This document shows, one piece after another, positions 8,274-16,322 of a DNA stretch of 34,420 nt. Numbering within the stretch: position 1 is the stretch's first letter; every line of letters starts with the position of its first letter. Below the pieces are notes generated by a model. It did not search any database. It was not told where the DNA came from and saw only the letters and a list, made by a program, of their open reading frames with translations. The stretch covers positions 1 through 34,420 of the forward strand of contig PUNG01000136.1 of the NCBI GenBank assembly GCA_003551675.1, in the 5' to 3' direction. This DNA comes from Thermoplasmata archaeon. GTDB lineage: Archaea; Thermoplasmatota; Thermoplasmata; Halarchaeoplasmatales; Halarchaeoplasmataceae. A program made the translations under genes and the position numbers.

Positions 8274-8285
8274 GTTTTTATTTTA
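8274..8285 (+). promoter_or_regulatory. TATA-like box for the FtsZ-like gene
   Basis: GTTTTTATTTTA is centred 27 bases before the ATG at 8306. Its T-rich strand may also help to terminate the upstream gene. Confidence 0.45.
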
Positions 8286-8305
8286 CCGAACGATAGAGGG
8301 ATAAT

Positions 8306-9238
8306 ATGACGTCCGTAAAAAGATTCGGCGCCGAAGTCGCAGATACAGAGGAAAGGCCTTCCACCATAGCTTTGGGCATAGGCGGGGCAGGTCGAAATAT
8401 CATCTCGGATATAGACTCTAAGTCTCTGACCAATATAAGGATGTATGAAGTGGGTACCACGGAGCGGGAGCCGGACATATCCTTCATAAAGATATCAAAA
8501 GAGGACATGCACGAAGTCTATCAGTCGAAATACTCCGTTGGTAATAGACATCTCACCCCTTCCGAAAAAAATATAAAACGTAGGATGAGATCCGCCGATA
8601 TTTTTTACTTGGTCTCGGGTCTCGGTGGAGATACTGGTAGTTGGTCTTCTCTGGCATGTGCCGAACTCAGTAAAAAATTCAGTGCGTTCACCATGGGCTT
8701 CTTCGCCAAACCCTTTGAGAGTGAGAACATCAGGAGGAGGAGATTTGCCGATGAAGCACAAAAAAAGATACAAGAACACGTTGATGTCGCCGCCTTCTTT
8801 TCCAACAGCAGACTTTTGGATATGGATAGGAACTTGCCCATGATGGATGCTTTCCAGGTGATGAACACCATCATGAGACTGCCCATGGAGGATTTGAATG
8901 CGGTCATGACCAAAGAGGATATACCACACCTGAAAAATTTCTGTAAGGGATTGAACGAATTCAGGGTCGGCGCCGGTTATGGGAAGGGTAGAGATAGAGG
9001 TAAGAGAGCTTCTAAGGAAGCTCTCAGATCTCCTTGGTTGAAGGATTTTGAAGAATACTATACCGTATTAGCGGTGGTCACCAGTGGGAAAGGTACGGGT
9101 GAAGTGGAGGCACAATCCGCCATGGAAGAGATCCGTAAAGAATGGCCCGATTCTAAAATAATGTGGGGCCTGAGAAAGGATCCGTCCATAGATGATAGGA
9201 CCCGTGTAACGGTTCTAGCGGGTACCTCTGAGGGGTAA
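8306..9238 (+). CDS. Divergent FtsZ/tubulin-superfamily protein, GTPase-impaired by sequence
   Basis: This 310-aa protein keeps the architecture of the tubulin/FtsZ GTPase domain. A T1-like loop GIGGAGRN is at residues 24-31 and a T4 signature-like loop GLGGDTGSWSS at 105-115. The stretch LLDMDRNLPMMDAFQVMN aligns with the FtsZ segment LLEVSPEMPLDQGFGMMD, and GAGYG (223-227) lies where FtsZ has GGGGY. The tubulin signature GGGTGTG is altered. The T7 loop, NLDFND in the canonical copy at 18304, is replaced by HLKNFCKG and has no acidic residue. I infer a protein that may bind GTP but is unlikely to supply normal catalysis. It could be a regulator or scaffold of the true FtsZ. It is leaderless, with its own TATA box. 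Confidence 0.8.
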   Translation: MTSVKRFGAEVADTEERPSTIALGIGGAGRNIISDIDSKSLTNIRMYEVGTTEREPDISFIKISKEDMHEVYQSKYSVGNRHLTPSEKNIKRRMRSADIFYLVSGLGGDTGSWSSLACAELSKKFSAFTMGFFAKPFESENIRRRRFADEAQKKIQEHVDVAAFFSNSRLLDMDRNLPMMDAFQVMNTIMRLPMEDLNAVMTKEDIPHLKNFCKGLNEFRVGAGYGKGRDRGKRASKEALRSPWLKDFEEYYTVLAVVTSGKGTGEVEAQSAMEEIRKEWPDSKIMWGLRKDPSIDDRTRVTVLAGTSEG

Positions 9239-9248
9239 AAAAGTAAAC

Positions 9249-9542
9249 TTAACCGAATACGACCCCGACGCCTTCGGCGGCAGCTTCTTCTTCCTCTTTT
9301 ATCTTCTCCCTGACCTCATCTTTGTTTTCCGCCACCTTTATGCCTTCTTCTTCAAAGAGTTCCCTGGCCTTTTTTACAGCTTTTTCTTTACCTTCGACCA
9401 TCACATATGTGATATCTTTGAATCCCAGGCTTTCTCCTTCCTTAACATCGGTGTTCTGCCTGCTGATCAGATCGTCGCTCAATATATCCTCGATCACGGA
9501 TATCTTCTCTGATTCTACTTCAAATACTTCGTACATAGCCAT
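9249..9542 (-). CDS. Small acidic protein with glycine/valine C-terminal tail, unknown
   Basis: This 97-aa soluble protein has a compact alpha/beta segment (residues 1-75, including DITYVMVEGKEKAVKKAREL) that looks like a small ferredoxin-like fold. A highly charged helix (REKIKEEEEAAA) follows, and the protein ends in GVGVVFG. A short glycine-rich hydrophobic tail behind an acidic linker resembles a partner-binding peptide. I do not recognise the family. A TATA-like box (AATATTTTTATCT on the minus strand, about 9564-9576) is centred 28 bases before the ATG. The gene is convergent with the FtsZ-like gene, 10 bases apart. Confidence 0.75.
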   Translation of the reverse strand: MAMYEVFEVESEKISVIEDILSDDLISRQNTDVKEGESLGFKDITYVMVEGKEKAVKKARELFEEEGIKVAENKDEVREKIKEEEEAAAEGVGVVFG

Positions 9543-9591
9543 CGAAGGGGTAACGTAGGTTGTGAGATAAAAATATTTCTATTCGCCTCGG

Positions 9592-9768
9592 TCACTGCTG
9601 GCCCTTTTGATGAGTGAAAGGTAATATTATGAGAAATAGAGCTACTATACCTATCCCCGCCGGTATCACGTTTGGATAGTCCGAAACCAAGGACACTACG
9701 ATAGCTACGGCGAAAAAGAGGAAGCCCAGTAAGACGATGAAATACTTGGCTAAGTTATCCGTCAACAT
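9592..9768 (-). CDS. 58-aa two-helix membrane protein, unknown
   Basis: This short reading frame runs from the ATG at 9768 to the TGA at 9592-9594. The protein starts MLTDNLAKYF. It has two strongly hydrophobic segments (about residues 9-28 and 34-51) separated by a short turn with SDYPN, and ends in a polar tail THQKGQQ. The hydrophobic pattern and an AT-rich box about 25 bases upstream support a real gene. It occupies the otherwise empty gap between two minus-strand genes. Function is unknown. Confidence 0.6.
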   Translation of the reverse strand: MLTDNLAKYFIVLLGFLFFAVAIVVSLVSDYPNVIPAGIGIVALFLIILPFTHQKGQQ

Positions 9769-9819
9769 GTTTTCTCTTGTAAATAATAAAGGATCCAGAT
9801 ATTTAATATTTTCTAAACA

Positions 9820-11022
9820 CTATTCTTTGACCTTAGTTTTTAGAAACATCAACAAAGAGATCTGTTCCTTTTCCCAAGGAGTGATCTCACACAATTTTTT
9901 TTCTTCTCCTCTCCTCAAGAGTTTCAACAGCAAGGGAGAACCCTTTGTGAACATCATGATCCTATCCAGAGCTTCCTGCTCGATTTCGTCACCCAGTATC
10001 TTTTGAGCGTCCTCTTGGTCCAGAGGCGAGATGTTGAGTTCCTTTACCAATTTTTTTTCGATATGTTCATGCAGGTAGAATCTTTTGTAAAATGGAGTGC
10101 CTTCTCTGCCGGTGATCATGACTTTCAGGGAGAAGCTATCCTCGGACGCTTCAAACTTCTCCAAGAGTCGGGTCAAAAAATATACTACTTCGTCATCTAC
10201 TTCGTGGTAGTCGTCAAATACTAGAAGAGCTTCTTTGTACAAAAACGGGGAGATGATATCTTGAGAGTTCTCGCTTTTTTCATCCTTACTTTTACCCTCT
10301 GCACTTTTGATCTTTTCTAAAAAGGAGGATAACCTCTCTTTTAGGTCTTTTAAAGATAGTTTTTTCAGGTCTACCCAGAGTATGTGCTTTCTTTCCAGGT
10401 CGCTGATGAATTTCGACGCCAAGCTGGTCGCACCGTGCCCTCTACCTCCCAAGAGTGCCATGAAAGGAGTACCTCCCTCTATCCAGTTTCTCATCTTTCT
10501 GAGTTCCTCTTCTCGCCCATAGAGTTCTTCCACCTCGGGAACGTCCCTGATAGATCTGACGAATTCTCTAGGACCCAATTCCTCGAGATCTATGGTAAGG
10601 TCTTCAGAATCCTCGAGAAAAGAGATGGCTCTCAATATATCGATGCCGCCGTCGGTCTTTTTTTCGATCCGAGATAGAGCACATACTTTTTCTTCACCGT
10701 TGTCGATGATCTTTACCTTTACCTGAGATAGGTCCGAAAGCAGCTCTTCAATTTTTTTGAAGCCTTTGGAAGTGAGATAGTACGTTTTCAATCTTTTCTG
10801 ATGCCCCTTCACGTGGGCTCTTTTTTCTTTGAGCGCCCCCTCCTCTGTCAGTTTTTTTACTATCCTGGAAACGTGGGTCCTTGATATGTCTAAATTTTCT
10901 TCGATGCCCTTCTGGGTTATGCCCTCCGGTCTTTCTTTATCACCATCACTCTCTAGACCTTTGAATCTATCCAAGTAAAGTAGAATTTTTTCCTTGTATG
11001 TTATGGACGAGGGCTTTATCAT
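9820..11022 (-). CDS. Winged-helix DNA-binding protein fused to a P-loop (STAND/AAA-like) ATPase domain
   Basis: This is a 400-aa predicted regulator. Residues 8-95 form a winged helix of the MarR type (ITQKGIEENLDISRTHVSRIV, then a wing with YYLTSKG). After a linker, residues 165-380 resemble the NTPase domain of archaeal HTH-ATPase regulators: YGREEELRKM, a P-loop GGRGHGATS at 192-200, Walker B LLVFDDYHEV, ITGREG, and the GSPLLLKLL motif near the end. The P-loop lysine is replaced by alanine (198), so ATP hydrolysis is doubtful. Relatives I know of usually continue into a long TPR region. This one stops right after the ATPase domain and may be a short form. Its effector and target genes are unknown. 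Confidence 0.8.
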   Translation of the reverse strand: MIKPSSITYKEKILLYLDRFKGLESDGDKERPEGITQKGIEENLDISRTHVSRIVKKLTEEGALKEKRAHVKGHQKRLKTYYLTSKGFKKIEELLSDLSQVKVKIIDNGEEKVCALSRIEKKTDGGIDILRAISFLEDSEDLTIDLEELGPREFVRSIRDVPEVEELYGREEELRKMRNWIEGGTPFMALLGGRGHGATSLASKFISDLERKHILWVDLKKLSLKDLKERLSSFLEKIKSAEGKSKDEKSENSQDIISPFLYKEALLVFDDYHEVDDEVVYFLTRLLEKFEASEDSFSLKVMITGREGTPFYKRFYLHEHIEKKLVKELNISPLDQEDAQKILGDEIEQEALDRIMMFTKGSPLLLKLLRRGEEKKLCEITPWEKEQISLLMFLKTKVKE

Positions 11023-11077
11023 GTTGTTCTAGATACGTTAAAGCCCTCTTGAATTTTAACTTTTTCTTCCTGTCCTG

Positions 11078-11695
11078 TCAATGGTCGTTAAGTCTTATCT
11101 TACACTGCCGGTTGACGTATCCTTCACTTTCTGGGCCTAAAATATCTTCGAGATAAGATTCCCTGTTGCTCATGTATTCTTCCCTCAACAGGTCGAACAT
11201 CAACCAGTCTATCCTTTTACCGAAAACATACCCGCTTTTTCGAGCTCTTCCGCTGTTCTGAAATCCAACGCTCTCGAGCACTTTGTGGCTCCTCTTGTTA
11301 AAGCTGGAACTCCAGGCGCTCAAACGGTCAAAATTTTTGTGAAAAAACAGGACCTCGCACAATCCCAACGCGATCTCTTTTCCTATACTTTGGTTCCAAT
11401 AATCTTGTTCTCCTATGTAGGTGCCTATATCGGCGTTTTTTACCTTGCTGCCTCTTTCTTTGTAGGTGGCTACACCTATATTTTTACCGTTTTCCTTCAT
11501 CTCTATCATAAAACGATGCCTGTCTTCATCTTCTAGTGTTTCCTGAAATTGTCTTTCTATATCCTCCGTGCTCTTGAAGACCAGGGGGTCGCCTCTTGAA
11601 TAAAGTGTTACTTCACGAGAGTTCTCCCATTTTTCCAGATATGAAAGATCATTTTTTACGAAAGCTCTGAACCGTATCCTGCCTATCTCGAACAT
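11078..11695 (-). CDS. GNAT acetyltransferase, RimJ/RimL-like
   Basis: This is a 205-aa N-acetyltransferase of the RimJ/RimL type. It has RFRAFVKNDL at the start, a central strand IGVATYKERG followed by YIGEQDYWNQSIGKEI (acetyl-CoA binding region), and SFNKRSHKVLESVGF as the conserved motif B. Substrates in this family range from ribosomal protein N-termini to small amines. The ATG at 11695 is chosen because GGTGG lies seven bases upstream. The longer in-frame start at 11734 would overlap the upstream TFS gene. It is the last gene of a TPR-TFS-GNAT operon. Confidence 0.85.
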   Translation of the reverse strand: MFEIGRIRFRAFVKNDLSYLEKWENSREVTLYSRGDPLVFKSTEDIERQFQETLEDEDRHRFMIEMKENGKNIGVATYKERGSKVKNADIGTYIGEQDYWNQSIGKEIALGLCEVLFFHKNFDRLSAWSSSFNKRSHKVLESVGFQNSGRARKSGYVFGKRIDWLMFDLLREEYMSNRESYLEDILGPESEGYVNRQCKIRLNDH

Positions 11696-11718
11696 ATACA
11701 AACCACCTTTAGAGGGTC

Positions 11719-12024
11719 TTAATACTCTCTCCACCTATGGTCACATTTGGTACAGCGGTATATCCTTGTTTCGGGCTCGTCCGCGGCCCTGGTCTGTTCT
11801 AGACGCCAGTATGCTTCGTTATGGTCGCATTTAGGACATCTAACTTTGGTCTTGGGCTGAGTACTGACTTCTTTCTCTATCACGACCATCTCTTTTTCTT
11901 CTTCCTTTTGGGATGTGATCTTATCTTGATCGCTTTCGCTCCTTTCTTTTTCGGCTCCACACCTCTTGCAGATCCATCGTCCTTCAGAGGGTTTCATCAA
12001 AGCACCACATTCTGGGCAGAACAT
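11719..12024 (-). CDS. Transcription factor S (TFIIS-like RNA polymerase cleavage factor)
   Basis: This archaeal TFS stimulates cleavage of backtracked RNA by RNA polymerase. An N-terminal zinc ribbon (CPECG, then CKRCG) resembles Rpb9. A linker of about 40 residues follows. The C-terminal TFIIS-type zinc ribbon has CPKCDH, the catalytic acidic pair in TRAADEPETR and the final CTKCDHRWREY. Length (101 aa) is typical. The ATG at 12024 has GGTGA five bases upstream, and the in-frame GTG at 12033 is part of that site. It lies between a TPR gene and a GNAT gene in one operon. Confidence 0.95.
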   Translation of the reverse strand: MFCPECGALMKPSEGRWICKRCGAEKERSESDQDKITSQKEEEKEMVVIEKEVSTQPKTKVRCPKCDHNEAYWRLEQTRAADEPETRIYRCTKCDHRWREY

Positions 12025-12045
12025 CTTGGTCACCTATATCATGAG

Positions 12046-12543
12046 TCACTGCAGGAGTTCTTTGGCCTTTTCTCTTTCTATATCTAGTGCCTCTAACATG
12101 TAATTCAAAGATTTTCTCAGGATTATGTCATCGCCTACCTGTTCAACAAACTCTTCCATCATCACCGGAGCCTTGTACCTGTATCCTACCGCAAGATCAG
12201 AAAGATAATGATGTTTGTTTTCTGGATCCAACTCCGCAGCTTTTCGGTAGTGTTCCTCAGCCTGTTCAAATTTGCCTATATCTATACAGAAACCGGCTGC
12301 GGCTTGACGATAGAAAGGATCATCTTCGATCTCTATAGCCTTTTCGTAATCTTCCAATATGTCTTCGATCTCTATCTCGTTTATACCCAAGGCGGATTCG
12401 GCTCTTCCAAAATGAGCTCTTGCCTCGAGTTTTTCATCTATATCCTTTTCGAGCAGCTGAGAAAATTTTTCGTATGAATCCTCGTACTCGAACCTGTTCA
12501 GGTGTTTTTCTGCTTCTTCCAACAGACTATCAACGTCAGCCAT
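12046..12543 (-). CDS. Tetratricopeptide-repeat protein
   Basis: This is a 165-aa all-helical acidic protein with about three TPR motifs. The clearest are DSYEKFSQLLEKDIDEKLEA and GKFEQAEEHYRKAAELDPEN. A C-terminal helical pair (SLNYMLEALDIEREKAKELL) may cap the solenoid. TPR proteins act as protein-binding scaffolds, and the partner here is unknown. It is first in a minus-strand operon with TFS and a GNAT enzyme (gaps of about 21 and 23 bases), so a link with transcription is possible but not shown. Confidence 0.85.
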   Translation of the reverse strand: MADVDSLLEEAEKHLNRFEYEDSYEKFSQLLEKDIDEKLEARAHFGRAESALGINEIEIEDILEDYEKAIEIEDDPFYRQAAAGFCIDIGKFEQAEEHYRKAAELDPENKHHYLSDLAVGYRYKAPVMMEEFVEQVGDDIILRKSLNYMLEALDIEREKAKELLQ

Positions 12544-12588
12544 GATTTGTCCTCGTACCTTGTAAGAAGAGCGTCCAAATAAATCTTT

Positions 12589-13008
12589 CTACGAAAGGTA
12601 TTTTTCCATCTTCCTTATAGCGGTCTTTTTCTTCGAAGGATAGCTTTCGACTCTTGCTCTGACCCTTATGCTGTTACCTCCCTCAGTGAGGACCAACTCG
12701 TTTTGGTAAGCTCTGCTCTTATCCACTCTAAAAAAGAAATTGCACCTATCGTCGGTCCGTTTCTTCAGGTCTTTCAGCAGTTCCGCTTTGAACTCTTTGG
12801 GCAAACGTTCGAAGAAGTCATCCATCTCTCTGTTCCGTTCTATCTTCCCCTCTAGTATCCGGATAGGATTGCCGTAGTAACCCTCCGCTTCTGCGACCTC
12901 CATCTCCAACTCTTGTCCAACCAGGTTTTCCACCGCATCTTTCACTTTTTCCAAGCTCTCCGTGGCGTGGCAGTGAGTTTTGAATTCGATGTAGTGGAAC
13001 GTCACCAT
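12589..13008 (-). CDS. COG1325-type RNA-binding protein (predicted exosome-associated)
   Basis: This 139-aa protein matches the archaeal COG1325/DUF54 family: an opening FHYIEFKTHCHATE, a central YYGNPIRILE that is typical of the family, FFFRVDKSRAYQNEL, and an RVRARVESYPSKK end. The family is predicted to bind RNA and has been linked to the archaeal exosome by gene neighbourhood, not by firm biochemistry that I know of. Its start overlaps the end of the aldolase gene by seven bases, so translation is probably coupled. Confidence 0.8.
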   Translation of the reverse strand: MVTFHYIEFKTHCHATESLEKVKDAVENLVGQELEMEVAEAEGYYGNPIRILEGKIERNREMDDFFERLPKEFKAELLKDLKKRTDDRCNFFFRVDKSRAYQNELVLTEGGNSIRVRARVESYPSKKKTAIRKMEKYLS

Positions 13009-13592
13009 CCTCCCTCCTTCAGGGTTTCTCCACCGAGGTTCTCCACCAGATAGATGACTTTACAGATACTTTCCACCACGGTTATCCAGTTGTAAGCTTC
13101 TTCGAGGTTTTCACCGTGAGCGAAGGTGCCGTGACCTTTCACTATCGCCGCATTGTAGTCTCGCAGGATTTCAGGCAGTTCTTTTTCTACATTTTTAGAA
13201 CCTATGGACTCCTCTACATCTAACACTGGAACCTTTTTGAGGTGGTACTCTCCCTCGTCATCTATGGGCACTATCTCGTCTCTGACTATGGACAAAGATA
13301 TCGCATAAGGTGTGTGGGCGTGTATAACTGCCAAGGCTGAAGTGTTTTGATAGATGGCTCTATGTACACCGACTTCCGTGGAGGCGATGATGACGCCGCT
13401 GTCATCTTCCTCTACTCGGGTCTCCACTACATCTTGCTCTTTTAAGGCACCCATCATGGCCCCTCTCCTCTTTATGTAAAGGCAGTCACCTCTCCTCACG
13501 CTCATGTTGCCGCTGTGAGATGAAAGGTTCAGACCTCTGTTTTCTAAGAATCTTCCGTACATGCACATATCTTCGTAGATATCTTGATCCAT
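13002..13592 (-). CDS. Class II aldolase/adducin family protein (fuculose-phosphate-aldolase-like)
   Basis: This 196-aa zinc-dependent class II aldolase-type enzyme carries the expected metal and catalytic positions: Glu73 in STEVGVHRAIY, the HAH pair (91 and 93) in VIHAHTPYA, and His154 in VKGHGTFAHG. The phosphate-binding region SSHSGNMSVRRG is near the N-terminus. Archaeal relatives cleave or form sugar phosphates around dihydroxyacetone phosphate and lactaldehyde. The exact substrate cannot be read here. It is the first gene of a two-gene operon with the COG1325 protein, overlapping by seven bases. Confidence 0.88.
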   Translation of the reverse strand: MDQDIYEDMCMYGRFLENRGLNLSSHSGNMSVRRGDCLYIKRRGAMMGALKEQDVVETRVEEDDSGVIIASTEVGVHRAIYQNTSALAVIHAHTPYAISLSIVRDEIVPIDDEGEYHLKKVPVLDVEESIGSKNVEKELPEILRDYNAAIVKGHGTFAHGENLEEAYNWITVVESICKVIYLVENLGGETLKEGGW

Positions 13593-13696
13593 CCTTTCAG
13601 CCTCTTATCTTCTCTGTTCCGTTGAAAGGTATGGGTGTAATAATACTTTTTGAAGTATCCTCTGCCGGTCAACAGAGCCCGTCTATCATGAGCCTG

Positions 13697-13707
13697 AAAA
13701 AGTTTAC
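13697..13707 (+). promoter_or_regulatory. TATA-like box for the HDAC-like gene
   Basis: AAAAGTTTACA is centred about 30 bases before the ATG at 13733. No ribosome-binding site is present. Confidence 0.4.
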
Positions 13708-13732
13708 ATCCCACCGGTGCATTTAGGAAAAC

Positions 13733-14500
13733 ATGAACATAATCTATGATCCCAAGTTCAAAGATCCAAACTACTCTTCGGACCCCGCCGCCTCTCAGGG
13801 AAGGATAGAGTGTATAATAAAGGAATTAAAAGACCAGGGCGACCTAAATTTTATGAAAGGCGATCCCGCTTCAACTTCTGATCTACTGCGTGTACACACC
13901 ACCGAACATCTACAGAGCATCAAAAAAAGGAATGAAAAGGCTTACTTCATGGGAGCTCTAGCCGCAGGCTCCTCGTTGTTAGCCGGTGGATCCGCCTTTC
14001 AAGGCGTGCCCGCTTTTGCGGTGGTGAGACCCCCGGGCCATCACGCTTCGCCGAATTCTTGCTGGGGTTTCTGCTACTTCAACAACATGTCCGTGGCCCT
14101 AGAAGGTTTGAGAGAACAGGGTAAGATAGAAAGCGCCTTCATCTTGGACTTTGATCTGCATATCGGTGACGGTAACATCAACTGTTTGGGGGACGATCCC
14201 CACATCACCATAATGAATCCCCGCTCCGGTGACAGGGAGACGTATCTAAAAGAGGTCAAAAAAAGGTTAGCTAGGGAAAAGAGCTACGACATGGTCGGAG
14301 TCTCCGCGGGCTTCGACGAGCACGTTGAAGACTGGGGTGGAAAATTGAGGACCGAGGATTATCGTTGGTTGGGAAAAGTACTCAAAGAATTCTCCGAAGA
14401 TAAGTGCTGTGGAAGAAGGTTCGCCCTGTTGGAAGGAGGTTACAATCACCACGTTCTGGGAAAAAATGTAAAAGCATTCGTAGACGGATTCAGGGATTGA
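13733..14500 (+). CDS. Histone-deacetylase-family (acetoin utilization/acetylpolyamine) deacylase
   Basis: This is a zinc-dependent deacylase of the arginase-like HDAC fold. The motif RPPGHHA (99-105) supplies the active-site histidine pair. DFDLHIGDG (139-147) gives zinc ligands Asp141 and His143, and SAGFDEH gives the third ligand, Asp195. EGGYN lies near the C-terminus at the catalytic tyrosine position. At 255 aa it is shorter than class I HDACs and close to compact archaeal versions. The usual second histidine of the DxDxHHG motif is isoleucine (144), which is not a zinc ligand. Substrates could be acetylated protein lysines or polyamines. It ends six bases before the convergent AOR stop. 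Confidence 0.92.
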   Translation: MNIIYDPKFKDPNYSSDPAASQGRIECIIKELKDQGDLNFMKGDPASTSDLLRVHTTEHLQSIKKRNEKAYFMGALAAGSSLLAGGSAFQGVPAFAVVRPPGHHASPNSCWGFCYFNNMSVALEGLREQGKIESAFILDFDLHIGDGNINCLGDDPHITIMNPRSGDRETYLKEVKKRLAREKSYDMVGVSAGFDEHVEDWGGKLRTEDYRWLGKVLKEFSEDKCCGRRFALLEGGYNHHVLGKNVKAFVDGFRD

Positions 14501-14506
14501 ACCATC

Positions 14507-16255
14507 TCAGATATCGGGGATATCCAGTCTTTCCAGCGTCTCCTTTTTCGGTTCACCTTTTTCGTTCCATCCCATGACTTCATAGTAATCGTCCAGCATC
14601 TTCTGCATATCGAAAACGTTGTCCGAAGAGGCTCCTTTTTTCAACGGCTCACAGAATCTTTTAGGGAGTTCGTCGTCTTCTCTATCGAAGCCGGCTTTGA
14701 CGTTGAACCACCTCTCCATATCGTATATCCTTTCGCCCACCAGATGAAGGTCGGCCACAGTATATCTTTCACCGGTAACGCTGGTCAAAAAGCGTGAATA
14801 GAACTCTTCATCCAGTGCGAAAGCTCCGAACTTGCACATGACCAACGAGTCTAGATACGCGTTCCTTTCCTGCGACCTTTTTACCAATTGAGCTTTACCG
14901 CCGGTCTTGAACCTATCGAAGAGTTTCGGAACTCCGAATATCTCCTCGCCTATCATGTATCCTCTGAGGTGGCATCCCCCTCTATTCGAAGTCGCGAAGG
15001 AAAGGGCCTGCCCCGCGGCACCTCTGGGATCGTAGGCCGGAAGTTCCATACCCTTAACGCTCATGGAAAGATCGCAGCCGTACTTTTCACAGAGACGCTT
15101 GGACCCCTCCGCCAATTTTTCTCCTATGCCTTCACGATGAGCTATCTTATCCAATAAACCGGTGACGTCGCTTCCGAAACCTCCCAATTCATCCCATAGT
15201 CCCTCTTCCTTCATCTCCATGGCACAGGCTAAAGTGCCTCCCGTCGAGATGGTATCCAATCCCAATTCGTTGCAGCGGTAGTTCAATTCCGTGGTCTTCT
15301 CAAGATCGAATATACCTATATTAGAGCCTAAGGCCCAGACGCTCTCGTATTCCGGCCCCTTCCCGCTCTTTTTTTTAGTCTTAGTCTTCAATCCGCACCT
15401 TATAGGGCAGGAATAACACCCTTCGTGCTTCTGAACTATCTTTTCTCTCATCTTCTCTCCGGAGAGGTTGTCGGCTTCTTCTTCGCTCGCTGCTTCCCTA
15501 AAATTGTGTTTGGAGAACATCCCAAGCCACGTGAGCAAGTTGACTAATATGGGCGTACCGAACTTTTTCAGACCCCTGGAAGTGACGGGAGAGGAATCCA
15601 ACTTGGAAGCGGCCTTTCTAACGTGATCCTTCAATGCTTTTTCGTCTTCCACCGGCACTCTTTTTGAACCGCTCACGGTGATCGCCTTCAACTTTTTACT
15701 CCCCATGATTGCTCCCAAACCCCCTCTTCCGAAGACCCTGTAACCACGTGTCATTATGGATGCGTATCTGACCTGATTTTCCCCTGCGGGGCCGATCAAA
15801 GCGCTCTCTTTCTCCAACTCTGAAAAACACTCGCCCGTCTCCAGACCCCATAGGTCGGTTTTTTTTATCTGTATACGCTCTTCCGTTATATCTATCATGA
15901 CGGGTTCTTGGGCTTTTCCTTCTATCACCAGGGCGTCCAAACCCGCTCTTTTGAATTCGCTGCCCAAGGACCCTCCTACGTTGGAATCCATGATGGTCTC
16001 GGTGAGAGGCGACTTACTGGAAAGAGAGAAGCGGCCCGAAGTCGGTACGAAGGTTCCGGTAAGAGGTCCCGCGGCGAATATCAATACGTTCTCTTCCAGC
16101 GGATCCACTTTGGGGTCTATCTCATCCAACAAAAGCCTGGCACCCAGACCTCTACCCCCTACGTGATCTTTTAGTAACTGCTTGCCTATCTCGTGGTATC
16201 TCACCTTTCGGGAGGAAAGATCCACTCTGGCTAGCCTGTTCCACCAACCTTTCAT
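14507..16255 (-). CDS. Aldehyde ferredoxin oxidoreductase (tungsten-pterin)
   Basis: This is a 582-aa AOR-family enzyme, a cytoplasmic tungstopterin and [4Fe-4S] protein that oxidises aldehydes to acids with ferredoxin as acceptor. The N-terminal domain has VGGRGLGARLLLDE and AAGPLTGTFVPTSGRFS (pterin binding). Three cluster cysteines are in CYSCPIRCG (about 282-289) and the fourth is in LDSLVMCKFGAF. Other family stretches are AYDPRGAAGQALSFATSNRG and GRGGLGAIMGSKKLKAI. The ATG at 16255 is preferred over the upstream in-frame ATG because a TATA-like box is centred 24 bases before it. Which aldehyde it uses is unknown. Amino-acid fermentation is typical of the family. Confidence 0.95.
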   Translation of the reverse strand: MKGWWNRLARVDLSSRKVRYHEIGKQLLKDHVGGRGLGARLLLDEIDPKVDPLEENVLIFAAGPLTGTFVPTSGRFSLSSKSPLTETIMDSNVGGSLGSEFKRAGLDALVIEGKAQEPVMIDITEERIQIKKTDLWGLETGECFSELEKESALIGPAGENQVRYASIMTRGYRVFGRGGLGAIMGSKKLKAITVSGSKRVPVEDEKALKDHVRKAASKLDSSPVTSRGLKKFGTPILVNLLTWLGMFSKHNFREAASEEEADNLSGEKMREKIVQKHEGCYSCPIRCGLKTKTKKKSGKGPEYESVWALGSNIGIFDLEKTTELNYRCNELGLDTISTGGTLACAMEMKEEGLWDELGGFGSDVTGLLDKIAHREGIGEKLAEGSKRLCEKYGCDLSMSVKGMELPAYDPRGAAGQALSFATSNRGGCHLRGYMIGEEIFGVPKLFDRFKTGGKAQLVKRSQERNAYLDSLVMCKFGAFALDEEFYSRFLTSVTGERYTVADLHLVGERIYDMERWFNVKAGFDREDDELPKRFCEPLKKGASSDNVFDMQKMLDDYYEVMGWNEKGEPKKETLERLDIPDI

Positions 16256-16273
16256 AACAAGGCTTAACGAAAG

Positions 16274-16283
16274 AAAATATAAT
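16274..16283 (-). promoter_or_regulatory. TATA-like box for AOR
   Basis: On the minus strand this reads ATTATATTTT, centred about 24 bases upstream of the ATG at 16255. It supports a leaderless start there. Confidence 0.45.
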
Positions 16284-16322
16284 TGTTTTGTGGGTTGAAG
16301 ATCGTAAAGACGGAGCAAAAAC

